The position numbers and the translations under genes were made by a program. A model generated the notes under the pieces. It searched no databases. It worked only from the letters and a program-made list of their open reading frames with translations, and had not been told where the DNA came from. Positions 1-7,000 of a DNA stretch of 12,174 nucleotides are shown here, in pieces. Every line of letters begins with the position of its first letter. Position 1 is the first letter of the stretch. Source of the stretch: Flavobacteriales bacterium (GTDB lineage: Bacteria > Bacteroidota > Bacteroidia > Flavobacteriales_F > PHOS-HE28); contig JALOLX010000015.1 of the NCBI GenBank assembly GCA_025455765.1, positions 1 through 12,174 on the forward strand, given 5' to 3'.

Positions 1-1
1 A

Positions 2-418
2 CTGAACCCGAAGAACGCCTTCGCCCTGATGCTGCGCGGCGTGGTGAACGGGGCGCTCTACAAGGACAAGGAGGGACTTGCGGACCTGCGTGCGGCCGCC
101 GCCCTCGACCCCAAGCTGGCCGGCGTGCAGATGAGCCTGGGTGTGCAACTGTTCGAAGCCAAACAATATGCGGAGGCCATCACCGTGTTCACCGAGGTGA
201 TCGCTGCGGGCGAAGAGGCCGTGGTGGAGGCACACTACTACCGCGCCGACTGCCACTACAACCTAGGCGACAAGGAGCAGGCCTGTGCGGATTGGCGGGC
301 GGCCGGCGAGGGTGGCGACAAGGATGCGCAGTTCATTGTGCGCAACTACTGCAACACCGACGAGGAGAAGATCCCGCGCAAGCCGGTGAAGCAGCGCAAG
401 ACGGTGATCGAATTCTGA
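2..418 (+). CDS. TPR-repeat protein, C-terminal part (5' end outside window)
   Basis: The reading frame is open from the first complete codon (position 2, LNPKNAFAL...) to TGA at 416-418, so the gene starts upstream of the window; the ATG at 29 is internal to a repeat unit. The visible 138 residues hold helical repeat pairs of TPR type: one ending in ALDPKL, one with the FEAKQYAEAITVFTEVI pattern, and a last unit with HYYRADCHYNLGD followed by QACADWRAAGEGGDKDA and a terminal NYC. The CADWxxAxxxGDxxA...YC ending is typical of Bacteroidota TPR proteins. The tail is basic (PRKPVKQRK). Such proteins normally act as protein-interaction scaffolds, but the partner here is unknown. It is followed by a 92-bp gap before gldF, so co-transcription is possible but not shown. 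Confidence 0.8.
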   Translation: MNPKNAFALMLRGVVNGALYKDKEGLADLRAAAALDPKLAGVQMSLGVQLFEAKQYAEAITVFTEVIAAGEEAVVEAHYYRADCHYNLGDKEQACADWRAAGEGGDKDAQFIVRNYCNTDEEKIPRKPVKQRKTVIEF

Positions 419-449
419 GCGCCTGTTCACGACGTAACGTGCGCAACGG

Positions 450-472
450 TCCGGGGAACGGTAACTCCCGGA
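450..472. other. small inverted repeat between TPR gene and gldF
   Basis: TCCGGG (450-455) and CCCGGA (467-472) form a perfect 6-bp stem around an 11-nt loop, 31 bases after the TPR stop codon. There is no T-run on either side, so a classical intrinsic terminator is not supported. It may be an attenuating hairpin or chance in G+C-rich DNA. Confidence 0.25.
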
Positions 473-510
473 GGCGTTGTGGCCTGTATCTTGGCACCCC
501 GTTCAACGGC

Positions 511-1239
511 ATGTTCGCACTCGTACGCAAAGAGATCACCGGCTTTCTGGGCTCGCTCATCGGCCACATCGTGATCATCGTGTTCCTGCTCATCACGGGG
601 CTCTACCTGTGGGTGTTCCCGGACAACCTGTTGGACCAGGGCTATGCCGATCTGGCGCCCCTGTTCGCGTTGGCTCCGTGGGTGTTCCTGTTCCTGGTGC
701 CGGCCATCACCATGCGCAGCATCAGCGAGGAACGGCGCACGGGCACCTTGGAGATCCTGCTCACCAAGCCGTTGACCGAGCTGCAGGTGGTACTGGCCAA
801 GTACATCGCCTGTCTGCTGCTGGTGGCCGTGGCCCTGCTCCCCACGCTGGTCTATTGGTACACCATCTCGGACCTGGCCCTACCGCAAGGCAATGTGGAT
901 ACGGGCGGCATCCTCGGTTCCTACATCGGTCTGCTCTTCCTTGCGGCCTGCTTCGTGGCGGTAGGCATCTTCGCTTCGGCGCTCACCGAGAGCCAGATCG
1001 TGGCCTTCCTCATCGCGGTGTTCCTCTCCTTCTTCCTGTACCTCGGATTTGAGCTGCTGGCCGACTACAGCACGTTCGGCGGGCTGGAAGGTGCGGTGCG
1101 GCGGCTGGGGATCCAGGAGCACTACATGAGCATGAGCCGGGGCGTCATCGACCTGCGTGATGCGCTGTACTTCGTGGGGGTCATCGGCCTGTTCCTTCTA
1201 TTGACGCGAACGGTGCTGCAAAGCCGGACCTGGTCATGA
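511..1239 (+). CDS. gldF: GldF, permease subunit of gliding-motility ABC transporter
   Basis: A 242-residue polytopic membrane protein, the usual size for GldF. It starts MFALVRKEITGFLGS and has about six hydrophobic segments: residues ~12-35, 48-68, 92-117, 130-153, 157-178 and 215-235. The cytoplasmic motif ITMRSISEERRTGTLEILLTKPL after the second segment is the ABC-2 permease signature seen in GldF/NosY-like proteins. GldF with the ATPase GldA and with GldG forms an inner-membrane ABC transporter required for gliding in Flavobacterium johnsoniae; its substrate is unknown. The ATG at 511 was chosen because it gives the family-typical N-terminus; the frame stays open further upstream but that translation is not GldF-like. 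No Shine-Dalgarno is present. The stop codon overlaps the gldG start (ATGA), implying translational coupling. gldA is not in the window. Confidence 0.93.
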   Translation: MFALVRKEITGFLGSLIGHIVIIVFLLITGLYLWVFPDNLLDQGYADLAPLFALAPWVFLFLVPAITMRSISEERRTGTLEILLTKPLTELQVVLAKYIACLLLVAVALLPTLVYWYTISDLALPQGNVDTGGILGSYIGLLFLAACFVAVGIFASALTESQIVAFLIAVFLSFFLYLGFELLADYSTFGGLEGAVRRLGIQEHYMSMSRGVIDLRDALYFVGVIGLFLLLTRTVLQSRTWS

Positions 1240-2981
1240 GCACAGGGCGCAGTGGCATGAGCAAGCGCACCGGCGATCTGCTGGAACTGGTGCTGGGGGT
1301 GGCGGGGCTGCTGCTCCTGGTCTACATCGGGTCGTTCGCACGGCTGCGGGCAGACCTTACCAGCGAGCAGCGCTACACCCTGCGACCGGCCACGAAGGAG
1401 CTGGTGGAGGGCTTGGAGGACGAAGTCTTCGTGAAGGTGTTCCTCAGTGGCGCCCTGCCTGCCGACCTGGAGCGCTTGTCGAAGGCCACACGTGAGCTGC
1501 TGGACGAGCTGCATGTAGTGGGCCCCGATCGCATCAACTACAGCTTCGTGGATCCGAACGCCAGCGACGACGCGGCCACGCGGAACGCGGTGTACGACGA
1601 TCTCCAGAAGCAGGGCTTGCGGTACAGCAGCATCCGACTGCGCGAGGATGGCGCCTACGTGGAACGCATTGTGTTCCCGGGGGCCATCGTTACCTACCGA
1701 GAGCGCAGCACACCGGTGCAGTTGCTGAAGTCTCAGTTGCAGGCGCCCGACGCCAACATGGTGAACCGCTCCATCAACAACCTGGAGTACGAACTGGCCA
1801 GTGCCATCCGCCGCGTGGTGGCCACACAACGGCCGCGTGTGGCGTTCTTGGAAGGGCATGGTGAACTGAGCCCCATGCAGGTGGCCGACATCACTCAGGC
1901 GTTGGAAGAACAGTACGACGTGAGCCGGGTGCGGATCGATGGCCGGATCGATGCATTGAGCCGCAAAGGGGAAGGCATCGCCGTGCGGGTGAACAGCTAT
2001 GATGCGCTGATCGTGGCCAAGCCCGACAGTGTGTTCAGCGACCGCGACCGGTATGTGTTGGACCAGTTCGTGATGAACGGAGGTCGCGTGCTGTGGATGG
2101 TGGATGCCATGAACGCCAACCTGGACAGTCTGCGCAAGAACCAGTTCTCCATTGCCACGCCGTTGGAGCTCGGGCTGAACGAACTGCTCTTCAGTTACGG
2201 TGCGCGCATCAACAACGACCTCGTGCTGGACCGCAGCTGTGCCCCCATTGAGATCTTCACACAGCCGTATGGTGACCAGCGCAAACTGGAGCGCTTCCCC
2301 TGGTATTTCGAGCCGATCAGTGTATCGGAGAGCACGCACCCCATCGTGGCCAGCGTGGACCCGGTCCATTTCCGCTTCGCCAGTTCGATGGACACCATTG
2401 CGGCTGAAGGCGTGCGCAAGACGGTGCTGCTGACATCATCCCCGGCCAGTTACGCCCAGCGGAACCCGGTGCGCATCAGTCTGAACATGGTGGAGCTCGA
2501 CATGGGATTCGGAAAGCGCAGTACGCCTTACATGCCGATGGCCGTTCTTCTGGAGGGCACGTTCACATCGCCCTATGCTGATCGACTGCCTCCAGCGTTC
2601 AGGGATGACCGCGAGGTGGCCTTTAAAGAGCGCAGCACGGAGAACGCCATGGTCGTGGTGGCCGATGGAGACGTTATCGCGAACCGCGTGGATGCGGCGA
2701 AAGGAATGTTCTATCCGCTGGGGTATGACCGATATGCGAATGCCAAGCTGTATGGAAATCGCGAGTTCCTCGTGAACGCGATGAACTACCTCTTGGATGA
2801 CAAAAGCTTGATCAGTATCCGCTCGCGTGAACTGACGCTTCGACAATTGGATCCGCTGCGTGCGGAGAACGAGCGAACGCTCATCCAGCTCTTGAACCTG
2901 GCACTTCCTGTGCTCCTGACCATTGGAGGTGGCGTGTTGCTCCACTTCCTGCGGCGCAAACGAACGAACACCCGCTCATGA
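1236..2981 (+). CDS. gldG: GldG, auxiliary substrate-binding-like subunit of Gld ABC transporter
   Basis: A 581-residue protein, in the normal GldG size range. It has an N-terminal membrane anchor (~16-34), a conserved start of the periplasmic part (RADLTSEQRYTLRPATKELV), a long soluble ABC_transp_aux-type region and a C-terminal membrane segment (~552-572) followed by basic residues. The stretch RPRVAFLEGHGEL and the later YDALIVAKPD and DQFVMNGGRVLWMVD patterns are typical of the GldG/IFT52-like fold. GldG is thought to work with GldF and GldA in gliding motility. The start at 1236 overlaps the gldF stop by 4 bp; a second in-frame ATG at 1257 (MSKRTGD) is equally plausible and would remove seven residues. 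The end overlaps the next gene by 4 bp. Base composition drifts towards A/T in the 3' third. Confidence 0.93.
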   Translation: MSTGRSGMSKRTGDLLELVLGVAGLLLLVYIGSFARLRADLTSEQRYTLRPATKELVEGLEDEVFVKVFLSGALPADLERLSKATRELLDELHVVGPDRINYSFVDPNASDDAATRNAVYDDLQKQGLRYSSIRLREDGAYVERIVFPGAIVTYRERSTPVQLLKSQLQAPDANMVNRSINNLEYELASAIRRVVATQRPRVAFLEGHGELSPMQVADITQALEEQYDVSRVRIDGRIDALSRKGEGIAVRVNSYDALIVAKPDSVFSDRDRYVLDQFVMNGGRVLWMVDAMNANLDSLRKNQFSIATPLELGLNELLFSYGARINNDLVLDRSCAPIEIFTQPYGDQRKLERFPWYFEPISVSESTHPIVASVDPVHFRFASSMDTIAAEGVRKTVLLTSSPASYAQRNPVRISLNMVELDMGFGKRSTPYMPMAVLLEGTFTSPYADRLPPAFRDDREVAFKERSTENAMVVVADGDVIANRVDAAKGMFYPLGYDRYANAKLYGNREFLVNAMNYLLDDKSLISIRSRELTLRQLDPLRAENERTLIQLLNLALPVLLTIGGGVLLHFLRRKRTNTRS

Positions 2982-3991
2982 ACCGCAAACTTCTGCTCCT
3001 CGTGGCCGTTGCCGTCCTTGGCGGCCTTGCCTGGTGGCTTACACGCAGCGATGGTGGCACCTCATTGGACGTTCCATTATCGGACTTCACCATCGCCGAT
3101 ACAGCACGTGTGGACCGTATCTTCATCACCGACGTTACAGGAAAGCAGATCGACCTGCGCAGGACAAGCAGTGGCTGGACCGTTAACGAACGATTCGCAG
3201 CTCGCAATTCGGACATAGAACTGCTCCTTCGAACATTCAAGCGGGTTGAGGTAAAAAGCCCAGTTTCGAAGAAAGGGCAAAGTACGGTCCTGCGGTTCAT
3301 GGGGACGGTAGCGAAGCGTGTGGAGATCTACACAGGAGGTAAGTCTCCAGAAAAGGTTTGGATCGTGGGGCATGCCACGAATGACAACCTGGGCACATAC
3401 ATGGTGCTAGAGTTACCGAACAAGGGGCGCAGCAGTGCACCATTTGTGGTAAAAATGGCGGGATTCATCGGCATCATCAATACCCGGTTCCACACCGATC
3501 TTGACCAATGGCGACGGCCGAACATTTGGGATCATCATGATCCTTATGCCATCGCGCAGATCGAAGTAGAGCTCCCGAAAGGCCCAGGAACATCCTTCAA
3601 GGTCATTCAGCGAGCCGACCGAAAAGTAGAACTAAAGGATCTACAGGACCGCGACCTGCCGATGGACAGCAGTCGGGTGAAGCTTTACCTACGTGCATTC
3701 AAGGACCTCAACTATGAGGTTATTGATCGGGACCTCAGCCAAGCTTCGCGTGATTCGCTTTTGGGACTGGTACCTGACCATGTGATCCGCACCATCGACC
3801 GCGCCGGTGTGAAGAGAGAAGCCCAGTTCTGGTACATGCCTTACACTGGCGATGTTGACAGCACGCTCGCCTTCCAACCGACGTACGACCCCAACCGCAT
3901 GTACGCCTTGGTACAGGATAGTCTGGTGGTGGTGATCCAAAGGCCCATGTTCGACCCTATCCTGGAGTCGGCCGAACAACTCCAGCCTTGA
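2978..3991 (+). CDS. DUF4340 domain membrane-anchored protein
   Basis: A 337-residue protein with one N-terminal hydrophobic segment (~4-21, LLLLVAVAVLGGLAWWL) and a long periplasmic part, as in DUF4340 proteins. Recognisable features are the repeated pattern of a small strand followed by W (SSGWTVNERFA) near residues 66-75 and NIWDHHDPYAIAQIEVELPKG near 181-202. DUF4340 has no established biochemical activity, but members often lie next to GldG/ABC_transp_aux genes, which points to a role with that transporter. The ATG overlaps the gldG stop by 4 bp, so it is very likely in the same operon. The coding DNA is visibly richer in A/T than gldF. Assignment to DUF4340 rests on size, topology and neighbourhood together with remembered family patterns; function is not known. 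Confidence 0.8.
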   Translation: MNRKLLLLVAVAVLGGLAWWLTRSDGGTSLDVPLSDFTIADTARVDRIFITDVTGKQIDLRRTSSGWTVNERFAARNSDIELLLRTFKRVEVKSPVSKKGQSTVLRFMGTVAKRVEIYTGGKSPEKVWIVGHATNDNLGTYMVLELPNKGRSSAPFVVKMAGFIGIINTRFHTDLDQWRRPNIWDHHDPYAIAQIEVELPKGPGTSFKVIQRADRKVELKDLQDRDLPMDSSRVKLYLRAFKDLNYEVIDRDLSQASRDSLLGLVPDHVIRTIDRAGVKREAQFWYMPYTGDVDSTLAFQPTYDPNRMYALVQDSLVVVIQRPMFDPILESAEQLQP

Positions 3992-3998
3992 GCTTTTC

Positions 3999-4011
3999 AC
4001 CCTGGCAGGGT
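3999..4011. other. short palindrome after DUF4340 gene
   Basis: ACCCTG-G-CAGGGT is a 13-bp perfect palindrome around one central base, 7 bases after the stop codon at 3989-3991 and immediately before the DnaA box. It lacks a T-run, so terminator function is doubtful; it could instead be a protein-binding site. Confidence 0.25.
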
Positions 4012-4020
4012 TGTGGATAA
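4012..4020 (-). promoter_or_regulatory. perfect-match DnaA box upstream of dnaN
   Basis: The + strand reads TGTGGATAA, that is TTATCCACA on the minus strand, which matches the DnaA-box consensus TTATNCACA at every position. It lies in the non-coding gap before dnaN, about 50 bp upstream of the putative -7 element. I see no second perfect box in the gap, so it is more likely a regulatory site or a chance match than an origin. Confidence 0.5.
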
Positions 4021-4069
4021 ACGGCCCTTCGTGTTGAAAAGTGCGCCCTTCCCCGCTGGGTGGCCCGGC

Positions 4070-4077
4070 TAACTTTG
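4070..4077 (+). promoter_or_regulatory. putative -7 promoter element of dnaN
   Basis: TAACTTTG is an exact match to the Bacteroidota -7 consensus TAnnTTTG and lies 27 bp before the dnaN ATG, which would give a leader of roughly 20 bases. No TTG-type -33 element is visible at the expected spacing. It suggests dnaN has its own promoter in addition to any read-through from the gld cluster. Confidence 0.5.
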
Positions 4078-4104
4078 CCCGATCATAAACGCCCGATAGA
4101 ACCG

Positions 4105-5226
4105 ATGAAATTCATCGTATCCAGCACCGCCCTGCTCAAGCAACTGCAACTGTTGCAAGGCGTGCTCGCCAGCAGCAACACGCTGCCCATCCTGGACAAC
4201 TTCCTCTTCGAGATCGACGGCAAGCAAATGACGGTGACCGCCAGCGATCTGGAGACCACCATCACCGCCACCATGGCCGTGGAGGCCAAGGACAAAGGCA
4301 GCGTGGCCATCCCCGCTCGTCTACTCCTCGATACGCTGAAAGCCTTTCCCGAACAGCCGCTCACCTTTACCATCGATGGTAAGCACCACGGTGTGGAGAT
4401 CAACAGCGAACAGGGCAAGTACAAAATGACCGGCTTCAATGGTGCCGAGTTCCCCAAGAGCCCGGTGCTGGAAGACCCCACCGCACTGTCGCTCCCTGCC
4501 GGCACCCTGGCAGCGGCCATCAACAAGACCCTCTTTGCCACCGGCAATGACGACCTGCGTCCCGTGATGAGCGGCATCTTCTTCGAGCTGAGCCCGGAGA
4601 ACGTCTGCTTTGTAGCCACTGACGCACACAAGCTGGTGCGCTATCGCCGCACCGACGTGCAAGCTCCGCGTGCCGCTTCGTTCATCGTGCCCAAGAAGCC
4701 GCTGAACCTGCTGAAGAACTCGCTCGCTGCCACCAACGCCGAGGTGACCGTGGAGTTCAACGAGAACAACGCAGCCTTCAAGTTCGACAACACCGTCCTG
4801 GTGTGCCGCCTCATCGACGGAAAGTATCCGAACTATGAAGCGGTGATCCCGAAGACCAACCCGAACAAGCTCACCATCGACCGGGCCACGTTCCTCAGCT
4901 CCATCCGCCGGGTGAGCATCTTCGCCAACAAGACCACCCACCAGGTGCGCCTGCACATCAACGGCAGCCAGCTCACCATCAGCGCAGAGGACCTGGACTT
5001 CGCCAACGAGGCCAACGAGAAGCTCACCTGTGCATACGAGGGTGAAGAGATCACGATCGGCTTCAACTCGCGCTTCCTGATGGACATGCTCAACAACCTC
5101 ACGTCCGAGCATGTGAACCTGGAGATGAGCGCACCCAACCGCGCTGGCATCCTGCTCCCCGGTGAGGCCGGTGAGGTGGGCGAAGATGTGCTGATGCTGG
5201 TGATGCCTGTGATGCTCAACAACTGA
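4105..5226 (+). CDS. dnaN: DNA polymerase III beta subunit (sliding clamp)
   Basis: A 373-residue protein, the usual size of bacterial beta clamps. The start MKFIVSSTALLKQLQLLQGVL is the conserved N-terminus. Other hallmark stretches are SSNTLPILDNFLFE (~29-42), ASDLETTI (~49-56), FVATDAHKLVRYR (~170-182), LIDGKYPNYEAVIPK (~245-259) and a C-terminal block ending in LMLVMPVMLNN. The three-domain clamp forms a dimeric ring around DNA and tethers DNA polymerase and repair proteins. The ATG at 4105 was preferred over an upstream in-frame start at 4060, because the latter would begin before the putative -7 element and add residues foreign to the family. There is no Shine-Dalgarno. The C-terminal MPxxL-type end, near the hydrophobic peptide-binding cleft, is intact. 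Confidence 0.97.
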   Translation: MKFIVSSTALLKQLQLLQGVLASSNTLPILDNFLFEIDGKQMTVTASDLETTITATMAVEAKDKGSVAIPARLLLDTLKAFPEQPLTFTIDGKHHGVEINSEQGKYKMTGFNGAEFPKSPVLEDPTALSLPAGTLAAAINKTLFATGNDDLRPVMSGIFFELSPENVCFVATDAHKLVRYRRTDVQAPRAASFIVPKKPLNLLKNSLAATNAEVTVEFNENNAAFKFDNTVLVCRLIDGKYPNYEAVIPKTNPNKLTIDRATFLSSIRRVSIFANKTTHQVRLHINGSQLTISAEDLDFANEANEKLTCAYEGEEITIGFNSRFLMDMLNNLTSEHVNLEMSAPNRAGILLPGEAGEVGEDVLMLVMPVMLNN

Positions 5227-5266
5227 TCGGCACGGACTTCGCACTGCTGGCAACCACACCTGTACC

Positions 5267-5674
5267 ATGAAACACCTTGCCCTGGCAGCGACCCTGCTGA
5301 TCACCCTGAGCGCGAACACCTGCAAACAAGGTGGCGACATGACCAACCTGGCTGACAAGAAATGGGTGTTCCAAAGCCTGGCAGGAAAGGCCTTGGACCT
5401 GCCTGCGGGTACTGAAGCTCCATGGCTTCAGCTGGCAGGTGATCAACTTCAGGGCTTCGGCGGCTGCAACAGCCTGATGGGTGCCGTAAAGCAGGAGGGC
5501 ACTGCGCTGAACTTCAGCAAGGTGGGGTCCACCAAGAAGTACTGCGAAGGGGTGCAACCCACGGAGAACGCCATCATGGGGATGTTAGGCCGTGTGGAGA
5601 GCTTCAAGCTGGAAAAAGGACTACTGAAGCTGATCGGCGGTGGCCAAGAGCTTGCCGCCCTGAAAGCAGAGTAG
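5267..5674 (+). CDS. small secreted META-domain (HslJ-like) protein
   Basis: A 135-residue protein with an N-terminal hydrophobic signal (~3-16) followed by one META domain. The family signature is GFGGCNSLMG (~63-72), preceded by KKWVFQSLAG at the start of the domain and followed by KVGSTKKYCEG. META-domain proteins such as HslJ are associated with heat-shock or novobiocin phenotypes in Escherichia coli, but no enzymatic role is known. Cys19 could be the lipid-attachment residue (SANTC), but Thr at -1 is not a canonical lipobox residue, so soluble export is equally possible. The gene follows dnaN by 40 bp with no obvious promoter, so it may be read through from dnaN. It ends before a hairpin terminator. 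Confidence 0.85.
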   Translation: MKHLALAATLLITLSANTCKQGGDMTNLADKKWVFQSLAGKALDLPAGTEAPWLQLAGDQLQGFGGCNSLMGAVKQEGTALNFSKVGSTKKYCEGVQPTENAIMGMLGRVESFKLEKGLLKLIGGGQELAALKAE

Positions 5675-5693
5675 CCAACCAACGACCGCGAAT

Positions 5694-5721
5694 GAAGCCC
5701 CTGCCGCTTGGTGGGGGCTTC
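5694..5721. terminator. hairpin terminator between convergent META and rhomboid genes
   Basis: GAAGCCCC (5694-5701) and GGGGCTTC (5714-5721) form a perfect 8-bp stem with a 12-nt loop, followed on the + strand by a moderately T-rich CTTCATTC. It lies midway in the 59-bp gap between the stop codons of two convergent genes and could serve both. Confidence 0.6.
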
Positions 5722-5733
5722 TTCATTCAGGGC

Positions 5734-6462
5734 TCAGCTGATGGATGTGCGCTCGGGGTCGAGGGCCTGCCCACTGCCATCACCGGTCCCTTGTGGGGGC
5801 GTGTAGCGCACGATGGTGATGCCTTGCTGCGGTGGCAGTGCATCATCGTCCTCCTCATCCAGCACCGGTTGCGGGTCCTGAACGGGCGATGGTTCGGTGC
5901 GGAAGATGAGGGCCAGCACCACACCCACGATAGCCCCCCAAAGGTGACTTTCCCAGCTGACCCGGGGCATGAGCGGGAAGATGCCCCAGAACATGCTGCC
6001 ATAGAGGAAGACGATCAATAGCGAGAGGCCCATCTGCGTGCGTTGGCGGCGGAGCATGCCACTGAGGAAAAGAAAAGCTGCCAGTGCATACACCAAGCCA
6101 CTGGCCCCGATGTGGGTGGACGGCCGGGCCGCCAACCAAACGCCGATGCCTGTAGCCAACCACGAAACGGCAGCGACGCGGAACGCGATGGTGGGAAAGA
6201 AGTAGATCAAGGCGGTACCCAGCACGAGCAATGGTACCGAGTTGCCGATGAGGTGCTCCAGATCCGCGTGCAGCAGCGGTGCCGTGAAGATGCCCACCAG
6301 ACCTGCACTTGAGCGCGGGGTAAGCCCGTAGCGAGCGGCTTCCCAGCCCATGCCTTGATCGAGCAGATAGACGGCCCAAAGCACGAGGACCAGCAATGCT
6401 GGAAGGATGACCGCCAGCCCCAGCCGATCGGTTCGGCGAGGTGGTGGGTGGAGGTGTTCCAT
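5734..6462 (-). CDS. rhomboid family intramembrane serine protease
   Basis: A 242-residue polytopic protein with the full rhomboid motif set. TM1 lies at ~15-34; HADLEHLIGN carries His65, His70 and Asn74 in TM2; GASG at 119-122 carries the catalytic Ser121 in TM4; SHLWGAIVG carries the catalytic His173 in the last segment. The Ser-His dyad is intact, so an active protease cleaving transmembrane substrates is predicted; the substrate is unknown. After ~188 the protein continues as a hydrophilic tail rich in Pro and acidic residues (DEEDDD) that is not part of the protease fold. The ATG at 6462 (MEHLHPPPRR) was chosen over one 33 bp upstream because it leaves a short basic N-terminus before TM1. 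It is divergent from the heme-protein gene across 81 bp and convergent with the META gene. Confidence 0.92.
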   Translation of the reverse strand: MEHLHPPPRRTDRLGLAVILPALLVLVLWAVYLLDQGMGWEAARYGLTPRSSAGLVGIFTAPLLHADLEHLIGNSVPLLVLGTALIYFFPTIAFRVAAVSWLATGIGVWLAARPSTHIGASGLVYALAAFLFLSGMLRRQRTQMGLSLLIVFLYGSMFWGIFPLMPRVSWESHLWGAIVGVVLALIFRTEPSPVQDPQPVLDEEDDDALPPQQGITIVRYTPPQGTGDGSGQALDPERTSIS

Positions 6463-6530
6463 GGTGGCTGAAGGGCAATGATCAGGCCAGTGCAAAGAGC
6501 GGCCATAGTGGCAGAGCTGCGCGCTCCACC

Positions 6531-6538
6531 TACCTTCG
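6531..6538 (+). promoter_or_regulatory. putative -7 element before the cytochrome gene
   Basis: TACCTTCG differs from TAnnTTTG by one base and ends 5 bp before the ATG at 6544. The same octamer occurs before the exonuclease gene at 7609-7616 on the other strand. If functional, transcription would begin at or next to the start codon. Confidence 0.35.
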
Positions 6539-6543
6539 GGGCG

Positions 6544-6999
6544 ATGAAACGCCGCAGCCTCTTTGTCCTACCGGTGGTGGCGCTGGCCATCCTGGGTTGC
6601 TTTGCAGCACCGGGAGAACTGCGCCCGCTACCCGAACCACTTACCACCAACGGTGCACAAGACCTGAAGCCGGCGAGTGAGCTGGCGCTCTTGATGCGCG
6701 TGATGGCCGTGCATGCGGACAGTGTGAAAGCAGCGCTCAAACGCGGCGACCGCAAGCTCCCCCCCGCCCCCGCCGGCATCGAACGACTGATGCAAGCCAC
6801 CCCGACCGAGGGGATGCACATCGACCCCATCACCTTTCCCACCTTCAGCAAGGACTATCAGGACAAGGTGAACGCCCTGTACAGCGCAACCCGCAAGGAC
6901 CGCAACCAAGCGTACAACGCGCTTGTGCAGAGCTGCGCGAACTGCCACGGCAGCCATTGCCCAGGGCCGTTGATGCGCATCAAGAAGATGTATCTGTAG
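6544..6999 (+). CDS. small exported c-type heme protein (C-terminal CxxCH)
   Basis: A 151-residue protein with a signal sequence at ~1-18 (MKRRSLFVLPVVALAILGC). ILGC at 16-19 is an acceptable lipobox, so it may be a lipoprotein. A single heme-attachment motif CANCH lies at 131-135, followed by GSHCPGPLMRIKKMYL to the end. The heme site near the C-terminus after a largely helical region recalls cytochrome c'-type four-helix proteins, but that fold is inferred; similar small Bacteroidota proteins with CxxCHxxxCPGP are uncharacterised. Covalent heme attachment by a Ccm/Ccs system would occur in the periplasm. Met51, Met54 and His57 are candidate distal ligands, unproven. The ATG at 6544 was chosen because it begins the signal peptide; an upstream in-frame start at 6478 would add a non-signal extension. 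Its stop is one base from the stop of the convergent exonuclease gene. Confidence 0.8.
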   Translation: MKRRSLFVLPVVALAILGCFAAPGELRPLPEPLTTNGAQDLKPASELALLMRVMAVHADSVKAALKRGDRKLPPAPAGIERLMQATPTEGMHIDPITFPTFSKDYQDKVNALYSATRKDRNQAYNALVQSCANCHGSHCPGPLMRIKKMYL

Positions 7000-7000
7000 G

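Noticed and set aside
487..494. TATCTTGG as a -7 promoter element for gldF
   Set aside because: It has one mismatch to TAnnTTTG at a position that should be T, has no -33 element, and is not distinguishable from chance.
1122..2369. Long open frame (415 codons) on the minus strand opposite gldG
   Set aside because: It lies wholly antisense to the clear GldG coding sequence (plus the end of gldF), is His/Val/Gln-rich with no recognisable domain, and is the kind of shadow frame expected in G+C-rich coding DNA.
3992..4104. Replication origin (oriC)
   Set aside because: Only one perfect DnaA box is visible, there is no A/T-rich unwinding region in the 113-bp gap, and dnaA is not adjacent.
4321..5358. 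Open frame of 345 codons on the minus strand opposite dnaN
   Set aside because: It is antisense to the unmistakable beta-clamp gene, has no domain-like sequence and a composition dictated by the codons of dnaN.
5948..5958. Third copy of the palindromic repeat (CTTTCCCAGC here, also CTTTCCCACC near 6835)
   Set aside because: The match covers only about nine or ten bases, has no second arm and lies inside conserved coding sequence.
6463..6543. Rhomboid promoter on the minus strand (TCTTTG around 6511-6516)
   Set aside because: TTTG is present but the required TA four bases earlier is GC, and no matching -33/-7 pair could be built.
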